NCBI GenBank assembly: GCA_039989895.1
Contig: JBDXGY010000006.1
Span: forward strand, 771,092-835,091
Direction: 5' to 3'
Length of the DNA stretch: 64,000 bases
From: Hyphomicrobiales bacterium
Lineage (GTDB): Bacteria > Pseudomonadota > Alphaproteobacteria > Rhizobiales > JACESI01
Shown: in pieces, positions 21,475-30,837 of the stretch
How the letters are laid out: each line of letters begins with the position of its first letter
Numbering within the stretch: the stretch's first letter is position 1
Program-made: the position numbers and the translations under genes
The notes under the pieces: model-generated
The model's input: the letters and a program-made list of their open reading frames with translations, nothing else
Database searches by the model: none
Told to the model about the DNA's origin: nothing

Positions 21475-22743
21475 TTAAGCACCAGTGCCGGTGTCTTCTG
21501 TGCGTTCGCTATAAATATAAAGCGGTTTTGCATCACCATCGACAACATCACCTGAAATCACAACTTCATCAACACCATCAAGACCTGGTAGGTCATACAT
21601 TGTGTCAAGAAGAATGGTTTCCATAATCGAACGCAATCCACGAGCGCCTGTTTTGCGCTCAATCGCTTTTAAAGCAATCGCTTTCAAAGCGTCGTCATTG
21701 AATGTCAATTCAACATTTTCCATCTCAAAGAGGCGTTGATATTGTTTTACGAGAGCATTTTTAGGCTCTGACAAAATCATTATAAGCGCATCCTCATCAA
21801 GGTCTTCCAATGTTGCAAGAACAGGCAAACGACCAACGAATTCAGGAATAAGGCCAAACTTCAATAGATCTTCAGGTTCAACACTGCGGAACAAATCACC
21901 GATACGACGATCATCTTCAGCAGCAACATGTGCATTAAAGCCGATTGATGTAGCCTCGCCTCTGTCAGCAATGATCTTATCAAGGCCCGCAAAAGCACCA
22001 CCTGAAATAAATAGGATGTTGGCCGTATCAACTTGCAGGAATTCTTGTTGCGGATGCTTGCGTCCACCTTGTGGCGGGACACTGGCAACTGTGCCTTCCA
22101 TAATTTTCAACAAAGCTTGCTGCACACCCTCACCCGACACATCGCGAGTAATCGAAGGATTGTCAGATTTGCGTGAAATTTTATCAATCTCATCAATATA
22201 AACGATGCCACGTTGAGCGCGTTCAACGTTATAATCAGCAGCTTGAAGAAGCTTCAAAATGATATTCTCAACATCTTCACCGACATAACCTGCCTCTGTC
22301 AGCGTCGTTGCATCAGCCATCGTGAAAGGCACATCAATGATGCGCGCTAATGTTTGAGCAAGCAGTGTTTTACCACAACCTGTCGGCCCAATCAGAAGGA
22401 TATTAGATTTCGCCAATTCAACATCTTCATTTTTAGATGCATGGTTGAGGCGCTTATAGTGATTATGCACAGCAACAGCGAGTACACGTTTTGCATGATA
22501 CTGGCCGATCACATAATCATCGAGAACGTCACAAATTTCTTGCGGAGTTGGAACACCTTCTGTGGATTTAACGAGTGAAGATTTATTCTCTTCACGGATA
22601 ATATCCATACACAGCTCAACGCATTCATCACAGATGAAAACATTGGGTCCAGCAATTAGCTTTCTAACTTCATGTTGGCTTTTGCCACAGAAGGAACAAT
22701 AGAGCGTATTTTTTGTGTCGCCAGATCCGCTAGTTTTGCTCAT
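21475..22743 (-). CDS. clpX: ATP-dependent Clp protease ATP-binding subunit ClpX
   Basis: 422 residues. The N-terminal zinc-binding domain has Cys16, Cys19, Cys38 and Cys41 (CSFCGKS and CDECVELC). The AAA+ domain has Walker [14 protein letters not shown] near residue 122 and Walker [12 protein letters not shown] near residue 180. The RKHPQQEF segment and pore loops are typical. It unfolds tagged substrates and feeds them to ClpP, encoded 171 bp upstream on the same strand. ATG start at 22743 with AAGGAT upstream. Confidence 0.97.
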   Translation of the reverse strand: MSKTSGSGDTKNTLYCSFCGKSQHEVRKLIAGPNVFICDECVELCMDIIREENKSSLVKSTEGVPTPQEICDVLDDYVIGQYHAKRVLAVAVHNHYKRLNHASKNEDVELAKSNILLIGPTGCGKTLLAQTLARIIDVPFTMADATTLTEAGYVGEDVENIILKLLQAADYNVERAQRGIVYIDEIDKISRKSDNPSITRDVSGEGVQQALLKIMEGTVASVPPQGGRKHPQQEFLQVDTANILFISGGAFAGLDKIIADRGEATSIGFNAHVAAEDDRRIGDLFRSVEPEDLLKFGLIPEFVGRLPVLATLEDLDEDALIMILSEPKNALVKQYQRLFEMENVELTFNDDALKAIALKAIERKTGARGLRSIMETILLDTMYDLPGLDGVDEVVISGDVVDGDAKPLYIYSERTEDTGTGA

Positions 22744-22914
22744 TCTACTATCCTTCTAAATTCCTCCACTTATAAATAGGAGGTAAAATTTATAAACCTA
22801 ACGAAATACCATAAACACAAAGACTTCAAGAGAGCTTAACGCAAGAAAAAGAAATTCTATATGCGCTGATTGCCTTTAACTATCGTTATTTTTCGCTAAT
22901 TTAATCTTTATTCC

Positions 22915-23538
22915 TTAATCATCTTCCACTGGAGCGCGGCTGTCAAAGACCTGATCTATTAACCCAAACTCAAGTGATTCTTGCGCCGTCATAAAGTGAT
23001 CGCGGTCCAAAGTGCTCTCAACAGTATCGTATTTTTGACCTGTATGTTTCACATATACATCATTGAGGCGTTTCTTCAATTTCACAATATCTTGTGCATG
23101 GCGCTCGATATCTGACGCCTGCCCTTGGAATCCACCAGATGGCTGATGAACCATAATGCGAGCATTGGGCAATGAATAGCGCATGCCAGGTTCACCTGCA
23201 GCAAGAAGCAGCGAGCCCATAGAAGCTGCCTGCCCAAAACAAAGTGTGGAAACTTTAGGACGAATAAACTGCATCGTGTCATAAATCGCCATGCCTGACG
23301 TCACAACGCCGCCTGGCGAATTAATATAAAGCGAGATTTCCTTTTTAGGATTCTCAGCCTCAAGAAACAAAAGCTGTGCGCAGACAAGAGTGGCCATGCC
23401 ATCTTCAACGGGTCCAGCAATAAAAATAATCCGCTCTTTCAACAGGCGCGAGAAAATATCATAAGCTCGCTCACCACGGTTTGTCTGCTCGACCACCATA
23501 GGTACTAAATTCATATAAGTATCGATCGGGTTATTCAT
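22915..23538 (-). CDS. clpP: ATP-dependent Clp protease proteolytic subunit
   Basis: 207 residues. The catalytic serine is Ser106 in [11 protein letters not shown] and the catalytic histidine His131 in MVHQPSGG; the aspartate is expected near residue 180 (STLDRDHFM). ClpP forms the tetradecameric barrel that works with ClpX. It lies between tig and clpX in the order usual for proteobacteria. ATG start at 23538 with AGGAG upstream. Confidence 0.97.
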   Translation of the reverse strand: MNNPIDTYMNLVPMVVEQTNRGERAYDIFSRLLKERIIFIAGPVEDGMATLVCAQLLFLEAENPKKEISLYINSPGGVVTSGMAIYDTMQFIRPKVSTLCFGQAASMGSLLLAAGEPGMRYSLPNARIMVHQPSGGFQGQASDIERHAQDIVKLKKRLNDVYVKHTGQKYDTVESTLDRDHFMTAQESLEFGLIDQVFDSRAPVEDD

Positions 23539-23614
23539 TTTTTCTCCTGCCGCGGCTCTTAATCTGCCTTAGTTGCTTTTGCGAATCGTACGCATTAGAG
23601 CAAGTTGAAGTTAA

Positions 23615-23641
23615 CAAAGGCAGTCTAAATGACTGCCTTTG
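23615..23641 (-). terminator. Probable terminator hairpin after tig
   Basis: CAAAGGCAGTC, a 5-base loop and GACTGCCTTTG form a perfect 11-bp stem, 150 bp downstream of the tig stop and 77 bp upstream of the clpP start. The T-rich tail on the minus strand is short (TTTGTTAACTTC), so termination may be partial, allowing some read-through into clpP. Confidence 0.6.
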
Positions 23642-23790
23642 CACAAAAACTTCAATACTCGATACTAGGAATGCATTTTGTTTTCGTGAACTTCAAAAAG
23701 CATCACATCTACAAAATTTACAACGATATTCTCAGCTTAACCTTAATTCCATATGGAACTCGAAAATCTGAAATACAAGACAAGCTGTCT

Positions 23791-25134
23791 TTATTCGTCT
23801 TCGTCTTGGGCGAGAATTTCCTCTTTAGAGACTTTTTTCTCAGTCACAGTGGCAAGCTCAAGAATATAATCGACGACTTTTTCTTCAAATATAGGGGCGC
23901 GAATCCCAGCGAGTTGCTCTGGATTCTTTTGAAAATATTCAAAAATTTCTTTTTCTTGTCCAGGATACTGCTGCGCTTGCTGTAAAACAGCATGGCGCAT
24001 TTCTTCATCGGTAACCTGTATTTTATTTTTATCACCAATTTCAGCAAGCACGAGACCAAGGCGCACGCGGCGCTCAGCAATTTTCATATATTCTGCGCGT
24101 GCTTCTTCTTCAGTCGTGTCTTCATCTGCAAAAGTCTTTTTAGACTCTTCGAGATCTTTCATCACTTGATCCCAAATGCCCTGAAATTCCTGCTCCAACA
24201 TGGTTGGCGGTAATTCAAAGTCGTATTTCTCATCAAGCTGATCGAGTAACTGACGTTTTACTTTTTGACGACCTGCGCCCTCATATTGATTGCCAACTTG
24301 AGTAGTGAATATTTCTTTGAGTTTCTCTAAAGATTCTAAACCGAGATTTTTCGCAAACTCATCATCAATTACAAGCTCGCCCGGTTTGGCCACTTCTTTA
24401 ACAACAATATCAAAATGAGCTTCTTTACCGGCAAGGTGTGCTGCTTGATATTCTTCTGGGAAGGTAACTTTAACAACAGATTCATCGCCAGCTTTTTTGC
24501 CTATAAGCTGTTCTTCAAAGCCTGGAATAAACTGACCTGAGCCCAAAACAAGCTGTCCATTTTCGTCTGCGCCGCCCTCAAATGCTTCGCCATCAATCTT
24601 GCCTAGATAAGACATGGTAATACGATCACCGTCTTTGGCTTTGCCTTTTTTCTCTTCAAAAGGACGACTTTGTTCGCCAATTTTAGTAATTTCAGCCATC
24701 ACCTCTTCTTCAGCAACTTCGGCTACGGGCTTTTCAATTTTCAAACCGGACAAATCACCAACTTCGAAACTTGGCATAATTTCATATGACATCGTAATAT
24801 CGAGGTCTTTTTTACCATCCAGTATCTGGTTAGCTTCATTTTCATCTTCTGTCATATCAAGCTGAGGTTGCATGGCAGCGCGTTCACCGCGCTCTTCCAA
24901 TGTTTCCTCACTGCTTTTTGTTACAGTTTCTTGGACAATCTCAGCCATGATAGAGCGGCCATAGGTTTTTTTGATGTGTGACAGTGGAACTTTGCCCGGA
25001 CGAAAGCCGTTGATGCGAACCTTATCTTTAAGATCCACCATGCGGTCCATCAGTTTCGTTTCCAGCTCTTTTGCAGGAATAGTGATTTGTAGCTCGCGCT
25101 TGAGGCCTTCGGAGAGCTTTTCTGTGACTTGCAT
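23791..25134 (-). CDS. tig: Trigger factor (ribosome-associated chaperone/PPIase)
   Basis: 447 residues. The N-terminal ribosome-binding domain carries the signature GFRPGKVPLSHIKKTYG near residue 44. The central FKBP-type peptidyl-prolyl isomerase domain (about 150-250) includes GDRITMSYLGKIDGEAFEGG. The rest is the helical C-terminal chaperone arm, with an acidic end. It binds nascent chains at the ribosomal exit tunnel. The clpP and clpX genes follow on the same strand. ATG start at 25134. Confidence 0.96.
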   Translation of the reverse strand: MQVTEKLSEGLKRELQITIPAKELETKLMDRMVDLKDKVRINGFRPGKVPLSHIKKTYGRSIMAEIVQETVTKSSEETLEERGERAAMQPQLDMTEDENEANQILDGKKDLDITMSYEIMPSFEVGDLSGLKIEKPVAEVAEEEVMAEITKIGEQSRPFEEKKGKAKDGDRITMSYLGKIDGEAFEGGADENGQLVLGSGQFIPGFEEQLIGKKAGDESVVKVTFPEEYQAAHLAGKEAHFDIVVKEVAKPGELVIDDEFAKNLGLESLEKLKEIFTTQVGNQYEGAGRQKVKRQLLDQLDEKYDFELPPTMLEQEFQGIWDQVMKDLEESKKTFADEDTTEEEARAEYMKIAERRVRLGLVLAEIGDKNKIQVTDEEMRHAVLQQAQQYPGQEKEIFEYFQKNPEQLAGIRAPIFEEKVVDYILELATVTEKKVSKEEILAQDEDE

Positions 25135-25285
25135 CGTCTGTTTCCTTATTAAGTCTTCAGGGTTGCGGTCTTGCCCTACCCATCATAATTCAAGGAATGC
25201 CGAAATCTTACTTTCAAAAAGTCAACATGAAGTCGACCTGTGGTGTAGCTCTCGCTTATGGTTATGATCACATAACCGGGAGAGC

Positions 25286-25370
<85 letters not shown>

Positions 25371-25640
25371 TGTTTTGGCGTAAAATATCGAATATGGCCA
25401 AATACGCCATAATTCCAAAATTCAAGCGCCTCTATAACACCCCGCGCGGTGGGGTCAATAAAAAACGTGGCAGATTTTGAAACTTAACGCATTCTTATGA
25501 TGATTTATCTCGCAATTAGCGGAAAGTTCGCAATTAATCCGAAGCGAGAAACAATGATAAGCCGCCCCTGTATTTGCTACCAACACAACAAAACTAGAAA
25601 TCTCACAATTAATATATGCACACAATCTATGCAATTGCCC

Positions 25641-25659
25641 ATTGTATAGGCTATACAAT
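25641..25659. promoter_or_regulatory. Perfect 19-nt palindrome upstream of glnB, possible activator site
   Basis: ATTGTATAG, a central G and CTATACAAT form two perfect 9-bp arms. The flanks add GCAATTG on the left and CAATTGC on the right. Its centre is 120 bp upstream of the sigma-54 -24 element, the distance expected of an enhancer bound by a regulator such as NtrC. The sequence does not clearly match the TGCAC half-site of NtrC, so the binding protein is unknown. Confidence 0.5.
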
Positions 25660-25769
25660 TGCTTATGATTTAGGCAATAGGTCAGGGATGATTATTTTTT
25701 AAAAAAGAAAATACCTAATAAATGAGCAGTTACATCTACTCTGAAGATTTATTGCTTAAAAGTTAAAAG

Positions 25770-25785
25770 TGGCATGCCTTGTGCT
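25770..25785 (+). promoter_or_regulatory. Sigma-54 (RpoN) promoter of glnB
   Basis: TGGCATGCCTTGTGCT matches the -24/-12 consensus TGGCACG-N4-TTGCW at 10 of 12 defined positions, with GG and GC at the invariant spacing. Transcription should begin near 25797, leaving a leader of about 95 nt before glnB. Promoters of this class for glnB-glnA are established in rhizobia. Confidence 0.8.
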
Positions 25786-25889
25786 TATAGATGATGAAAT
25801 TGCGAGCAATCAAAACAATAATCAATCATCGATTTGCTAAACATAAAAAATATAGAATTATAAAAAGTGGGTCACGCGGAGGCTAATAA

Positions 25890-26231
<342 letters not shown>

Positions 26232-26367
26232 AAATGTGCAGACACTAATCATGCCTGCAAATTGTGCAGAATCACCATTTCCTTTCGGACGAGTGTGGTT
26301 TATTTAATCTCCCTAGATCGCATAATTAAGCGAGACAGGTAAAACAAAAGTACTGAGGACTGAACTT

Positions 26368-27777
26368 ATGACAACAGCAAACGATGTATTAAAAACCATC
26401 AAAGACGATGACATTCAATATTTGGATCTACGCTTCACGGACCCACGTGGCAAAATGCAGCATGTGACCATGCATACATCTTGCGTTGATGAAGACATGT
26501 TCGCTGATGGCGTTATGTTCGATGGATCATCAATTGCGGGCTGGAAAGCTATCAATGAATCCGACATGGTAATGATGCCTGACGTTGAAACGGTAACAAT
26601 GGACCCTTTTTACGCTCAATCAACATTGTCAGTATTTTGTGACATTTTGGAACCAGACAGTGGCGAAGGCTATAACCGCGACCCACGCATGACAGCCAAA
26701 AAAGCAGAAGCTTATGTTAAATCATCAGGCGCAGGCGATTCAGTTTTCATGGGCCCTGAAGCTGAGTTTTTCATCTTCGATGATGTAAAATTCTCAACAG
26801 ATCCCTATAAAACAGGCTTTGAACTCGATTCAGTCGAACTTCCATCAAACATGGATTCAGATTACGAAGCGGGCAACATGGGCCACCGTCCACGCACTAA
26901 AGGCGGCTACTTCCCAGTAAACCCAATTGATTCAGGTCAAGACATTCGCGGCGAAATGCTCTCCGTTATGGGTGAGATGGGCGTCGAGATTGAAAAGCAC
27001 CACCACGAAGTGGCGGCAGCTCAACACGAACTTGGCATGAAATTCCGCACACTGACAACAGTTGCTGACCACCTACAGCTTTACAAATACTGCATTCACA
27101 ACGTAGCCCACGCTTACGGCAAAACGGCAACATTCATGCCTAAACCAGTCATGGGTGACAATGGTACAGGCATGCACGTTCACCAGTCTATCTGGAAAGG
27201 CGGCGAGCCGACTTTTGCAGGTTCTGAATATGCAGGTCTTTCAGAAAGCTGCTTGTTCTACATTGGTGGTATCATCAAGCACGCAAAAGCATTGAATGCT
27301 TTCACAAACCCATCCACAAACTCATACAAGCGTTTGATCCCGGGTTATGAAGCACCAGTACTTCTTGCTTATTCCGCTCGTAACCGTTCGGCTTCTTGTC
27401 GTATTCCTTACGGCAACAACCCGAAAGCGAAACGCGTTGAAGTGCGCTTCCCTGATCCAACAGCCAACCCATATCTTGCATTTTCTGCAATGCTTATGGC
27501 TGGCCTTGATGGCATCAAGAACAAAATTCACCCAGGCGAAGCGATGGATAAAGATCTCTATGATCTACCACCAGCTGAACTTGCTGAGATCCCAACAGTT
27601 TGTGGCTCCTTGCGTGAAGCTCTCGATAGCCTTGAAGCAGATCATGACTTCCTTACTGCTGGTGACGTATTCGACGTTGATCAAATCAACGCTTACATGG
27701 AACTTAAATGGGAAGAAAACACCATTTATGAGCACACACCACACCCAGTAGAATTCGATCTCTACTACTCAGTTTAA
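26368..27777 (+). CDS. glnA: Glutamine synthetase, type I
   Basis: 469 residues, a dodecameric GSI-beta-type enzyme making glutamine from glutamate, ammonia and ATP. Conserved features include the [10 protein letters not shown] loop near residue 50, the metal-ligand GPEAEFF segment near 128, the [12 protein letters not shown] region near 265 and the ATP-site segment [18 protein letters not shown]. Tyr398 in KDLYDLPP is the adenylylation site. The gene is the distal member of glnB-glnA and ends at a strong terminator. Confidence 0.97.
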   Translation: MTTANDVLKTIKDDDIQYLDLRFTDPRGKMQHVTMHTSCVDEDMFADGVMFDGSSIAGWKAINESDMVMMPDVETVTMDPFYAQSTLSVFCDILEPDSGEGYNRDPRMTAKKAEAYVKSSGAGDSVFMGPEAEFFIFDDVKFSTDPYKTGFELDSVELPSNMDSDYEAGNMGHRPRTKGGYFPVNPIDSGQDIRGEMLSVMGEMGVEIEKHHHEVAAAQHELGMKFRTLTTVADHLQLYKYCIHNVAHAYGKTATFMPKPVMGDNGTGMHVHQSIWKGGEPTFAGSEYAGLSESCLFYIGGIIKHAKALNAFTNPSTNSYKRLIPGYEAPVLLAYSARNRSASCRIPYGNNPKAKRVEVRFPDPTANPYLAFSAMLMAGLDGIKNKIHPGEAMDKDLYDLPPAELAEIPTVCGSLREALDSLEADHDFLTAGDVFDVDQINAYMELKWEENTIYEHTPHPVEFDLYYSV

Positions 27778-27827
27778 GGAAACTGAAAAAATTACGGGCC
27801 ATCCCCCCTTATGATGGTCCGCAGACT

Positions 27828-27859
27828 GGGCGCTTCTTCATCGAAGCGCCCTTTTTTTT
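27828..27859 (+). terminator. Rho-independent terminator after glnA
   Basis: GGGCGCTTC, a 6-base loop and GAAGCGCCC form a 9-bp GC-rich stem followed by eight T, about 50 bp after the glnA stop. It should end the glnB-glnA transcript. Confidence 0.93.
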
Positions 27860-27927
27860 GGCCGCAACAATTACGGCTAATATGAAGACACTTGTATATT
27901 TGTAATTGAGAAGTAACATCACCCGAT

Positions 27928-28704
27928 ATGAGTGATATTTTATATGAAATTCGGGACGATATTGGTCATGCCACCCTTAATCGTCCGCAAGCGCGCAATG
28001 CCCTCACCTTTGAAATGTATGAAGGACTAGCTAAAATCTGCCGCGACACTGTCGCTGGCGGACCTATAAAAGCGCTGGTGATCTGTGGTGCAGGTGATAA
28101 AGCTTTTGCTGCTGGCACAGATATGACCCAGTTCCGCGCTTTCACAACACCTCAAGATGCACTTGACTATGAAGCACGCATGGATGGTGTCTTGGGTGAC
28201 ATTGAAAAATGTCCAATCCCCACAATCGCGGCGGTCACCGGAGCATGCACCGGCGGTGGCGCTGCCATTGCAGCAGCTTGTGATATACGCATATGCGACC
28301 AACGGTTGAAATTTGGGTTTCCCATTGCAAGAACCCTTGGCAATTGCCTCTCAATCGGCAATCTCAATCGTCTTGGCACTCTCATAGGCATGGGAAAGTT
28401 ACGTGAGATACTCTTCACAGCACGTTTGATAGGCCATGAGGAGGCGCACCTCATTGGACTGGTGAGCGAGGTGCTAGAAGATGCCGAGAGCGTGCGACAA
28501 CGCGCGTTTGAGCTGGCAGCACTTCTTAGCACCCATGCCCCGATGACCTTACAAGCGACGAAAGAAGGTCTTAGACGATTACGCATGGATGGCCCTGATG
28601 CTGACGGCAGCGATATCATCGTTGATACCTACATGAGCGATGACTTCAAAGAAGGTATGGAAGCGTTTCTCGCCAAACGTAAACCGGAATGGAAAGGCAA
28701 ATGA
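27928..28704 (+). CDS. Enoyl-CoA hydratase/isomerase family protein
   Basis: 258 residues with the crotonase fold. The oxyanion-hole segments are GDKAFAAGTDMTQF (near residue 52) and GACTGGGAAIAAACDIRI (near 105). The position of a common catalytic glutamate reads FGFPIARTLGNCLS, so the precise reaction cannot be assigned from motifs. It ends with ATGA overlapping the CoA-transferase start, so the two are probably translated together and act on the same acyl-CoA. The pair begins after the glnA terminator with no obvious link to nitrogen metabolism. Confidence 0.85.
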   Translation: MSDILYEIRDDIGHATLNRPQARNALTFEMYEGLAKICRDTVAGGPIKALVICGAGDKAFAAGTDMTQFRAFTTPQDALDYEARMDGVLGDIEKCPIPTIAAVTGACTGGGAAIAAACDIRICDQRLKFGFPIARTLGNCLSIGNLNRLGTLIGMGKLREILFTARLIGHEEAHLIGLVSEVLEDAESVRQRAFELAALLSTHAPMTLQATKEGLRRLRMDGPDADGSDIIVDTYMSDDFKEGMEAFLAKRKPEWKGK

Positions 28705-29918
28705 ACCAAGCACATGGTGAAAAGCCAAAAGGCCCACTCGCAGGCCTACGCGTCATTGAACTTGCACACATTATGGCAGGGCCAGTTTGCGGTTTGATGT
28801 TGGCTGATATGGGTGCTGATCTTATTAAGGTGGAAAAACCAAGCGGTGATGACACCCGACGCATGGTTCCACCTGATGTAAACGGCGAAAGCGCCGCTTA
28901 TATGATGATGAACCGTAACAAACGGGGTATCACGCTCAATTTGAAGACACCGGAAGGCATCAATGCACTCAAACGTCTCTTGAGTGACGCTGACGTTGTG
29001 ATCGAAAATTATCGCAAAGGCACGATGGAAAAACTAGGCCTTGGCTATGACGTCCTCAAAAAAACAAACCCTGGCCTGATCTATGTGGCAATTTCTGGAT
29101 TCGGACAAACTGGTCCTTATGCGGATCGTGGTGGTTTTGATCTGATTGCTCAAGGCATGTCTGGTTTAATGGCTATTACTGGCGAAGGTGAAGGTCGCCC
29201 TCCTGTTAAAGTCGGCGCACCTGTATCTGACACCACAGCAGGTATATTAGGTGCAATGGGCGTATGTGCCGCGCTGCATCATCGTACAACCACTGGCGAG
29301 GGCCAATTTATCGATACATCCCTCTATGAAGCGGCCATCACGCATACCTATTGGCAATCTGCTATTGCACTTGCCACCCAAACCTCACCGGGCCCCATGG
29401 GTTCTGCGCATCCTTTGAATGCCCCTTACCAGGCATTTCAAACAGCTGATGGCTGGATAACACTGGGGGCCGCTAATCAAAAAAACTGGGAACGTTTGAT
29501 TGATTTGATTGATGCCGATTTCTTGAAAAAAGACTCGCGGTTTTTGACCAATGCTGATCGCATGTCGCATCGTGGCGAACTTGAAGAAGCTTTAAACGTT
29601 ATTTTTAGGCAAAAATCATCCACTGAGTGGTTATCCATGCTTGAAGAAGGTGGTTTTCCTGCCGGTCCTGTATCAAGCATTCAAGAAATGCACCGCGACC
29701 CGCAAACACTTGCCCGCAACATGATAGAAACAACCGAGCATCCTATCGTTGGTAAAACCAGTGCGATTGGGTTGCCGGTCAAATTCTCGCAAACTCCCGG
29801 CGGGGTCACCCGCCCTGCTCCATTGCTTGGACAGCATACCCGTGAGGTCTTAATTGAACTTGGTTACAGTAATGACGAGATTGAAAAGATCGTCACTCTC
29901 AATGAGACTAAGGCGTAA
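28701..29918 (+). CDS. CaiB/BaiF family (class III) CoA-transferase
   Basis: 405 residues. It opens LAGLRVIELAHIMAGPVCG, with the family motif ADMGADLIKVEKPSGDDTRR following. The catalytic aspartate of class III enzymes corresponds to GGFDLIAQGMSGLMAITG near residue 150. It moves CoA between carboxylic acids through an aspartyl-CoA thioester. The ATG at 28701 overlaps the preceding stop and has GGAAAGG just upstream; an in-frame ATG at 28689 would add four residues. The substrate is unknown. Confidence 0.88.
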   Translation: MNQAHGEKPKGPLAGLRVIELAHIMAGPVCGLMLADMGADLIKVEKPSGDDTRRMVPPDVNGESAAYMMMNRNKRGITLNLKTPEGINALKRLLSDADVVIENYRKGTMEKLGLGYDVLKKTNPGLIYVAISGFGQTGPYADRGGFDLIAQGMSGLMAITGEGEGRPPVKVGAPVSDTTAGILGAMGVCAALHHRTTTGEGQFIDTSLYEAAITHTYWQSAIALATQTSPGPMGSAHPLNAPYQAFQTADGWITLGAANQKNWERLIDLIDADFLKKDSRFLTNADRMSHRGELEEALNVIFRQKSSTEWLSMLEEGGFPAGPVSSIQEMHRDPQTLARNMIETTEHPIVGKTSAIGLPVKFSQTPGGVTRPAPLLGQHTREVLIELGYSNDEIEKIVTLNETKA

Positions 29919-29981
29919 AGCTACATGCCATCTTATATTTCGATATAAGAATGATAAACAATGATCTGATTGAGTAAAACC

Positions 29982-30830
29982 ATGAGCATAGATGATGATT
30001 ACCGCGACCTTGAGCCTTCAGGCGATATAGCTCGATTGCTTGAAATTATGGGCAGGCTTCGAGATCCTGAAACTGGATGCCCGCAGGACATAATACAGAC
30101 CTTCAAAACCATCGTTCCCTACACAATCGAAGAAGCTTATGAAGTCAAAGACGCGATTGAACGTGATGACATGAACGATCTTTGCGATGAACTGGGTGAC
30201 CTTCTTTTACAGGTTGTCTATCACGCAGAAATGGCGAGTGAACGTGGTGCTTTTAATTTTGAGGATGTTGTTAAGTCAATCACCAAAAAAATGATACGCC
30301 GCCACCCTCATGTTTTTGGCACAAATGAACAACGCGAAAGCGGCATGAAAGAAGGTGATTGGGAGCGCATCAAAACGATAGAGCGCGCAGAGAAAGAAGC
30401 AACAAAAAGTGCGCATGAAAAATCAAATTCTTCCCTACTCCTTGATAGTGTACCAAATACATTGCCTGCTCTCACTCATGCGATGAAATTACAAAAGCGC
30501 GCATCTACTGTCGGATTTGACTGGAACAACATTGATCTCGTCTTTGATAAACTACGCGAAGAATTTGCGGAACTCGAAGCTGAATGCGCTAAAGATGATT
30601 CTAATGAGCAGCAGCTTGATGAAATGGGAGATATTTTGTTCGTTGCCGTAAATCTCGCGCGCCATTTAAAAATCGATCCTGAAGTCGCGCTTAATTCGAC
30701 AAATTCAAAATTCATTAAACGGTTCAATTTTATCGAAAACGCACTGAACAAGAAGAATAAAACTTTGGAAAATGCGACTTTGGAGGAGATGGAAGCGCTT
30801 TGGCAAGCAGCTAAAAATGCAAAAAAATGA
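29982..30830 (+). CDS. mazG: Nucleoside triphosphate pyrophosphohydrolase MazG
   Basis: 282 residues with two MazG helical repeats: the first holds TIEEAYEVKDAIE and DELGDLLLQVVYHAEMA with the metal-binding acidic residues; the second holds EEFAELEAEC and DEMGDILFVAVNLARHL. It hydrolyses (d)NTPs to monophosphates. The usual CPWDKEQTF motif reads CPQDIIQTF here. The frame extends to a TTG at 29970; the ATG at 29982 is chosen, but neither has a strong ribosome binding site. It is convergent with hflX, 7 bp apart, a common Hyphomicrobiales arrangement. Confidence 0.92.
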   Translation: MSIDDDYRDLEPSGDIARLLEIMGRLRDPETGCPQDIIQTFKTIVPYTIEEAYEVKDAIERDDMNDLCDELGDLLLQVVYHAEMASERGAFNFEDVVKSITKKMIRRHPHVFGTNEQRESGMKEGDWERIKTIERAEKEATKSAHEKSNSSLLLDSVPNTLPALTHAMKLQKRASTVGFDWNNIDLVFDKLREEFAELEAECAKDDSNEQQLDEMGDILFVAVNLARHLKIDPEVALNSTNSKFIKRFNFIENALNKKNKTLENATLEEMEALWQAAKNAKK

Positions 30831-30837
30831 TTTTCAA

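Noticed and set aside
23629..23985. 118-codon plus-strand frame near the tig end
   Set aside because: It lies mostly antisense to tig, is rich in Phe/Leu/Lys in a low-complexity way, and has no ribosome binding site or family features.
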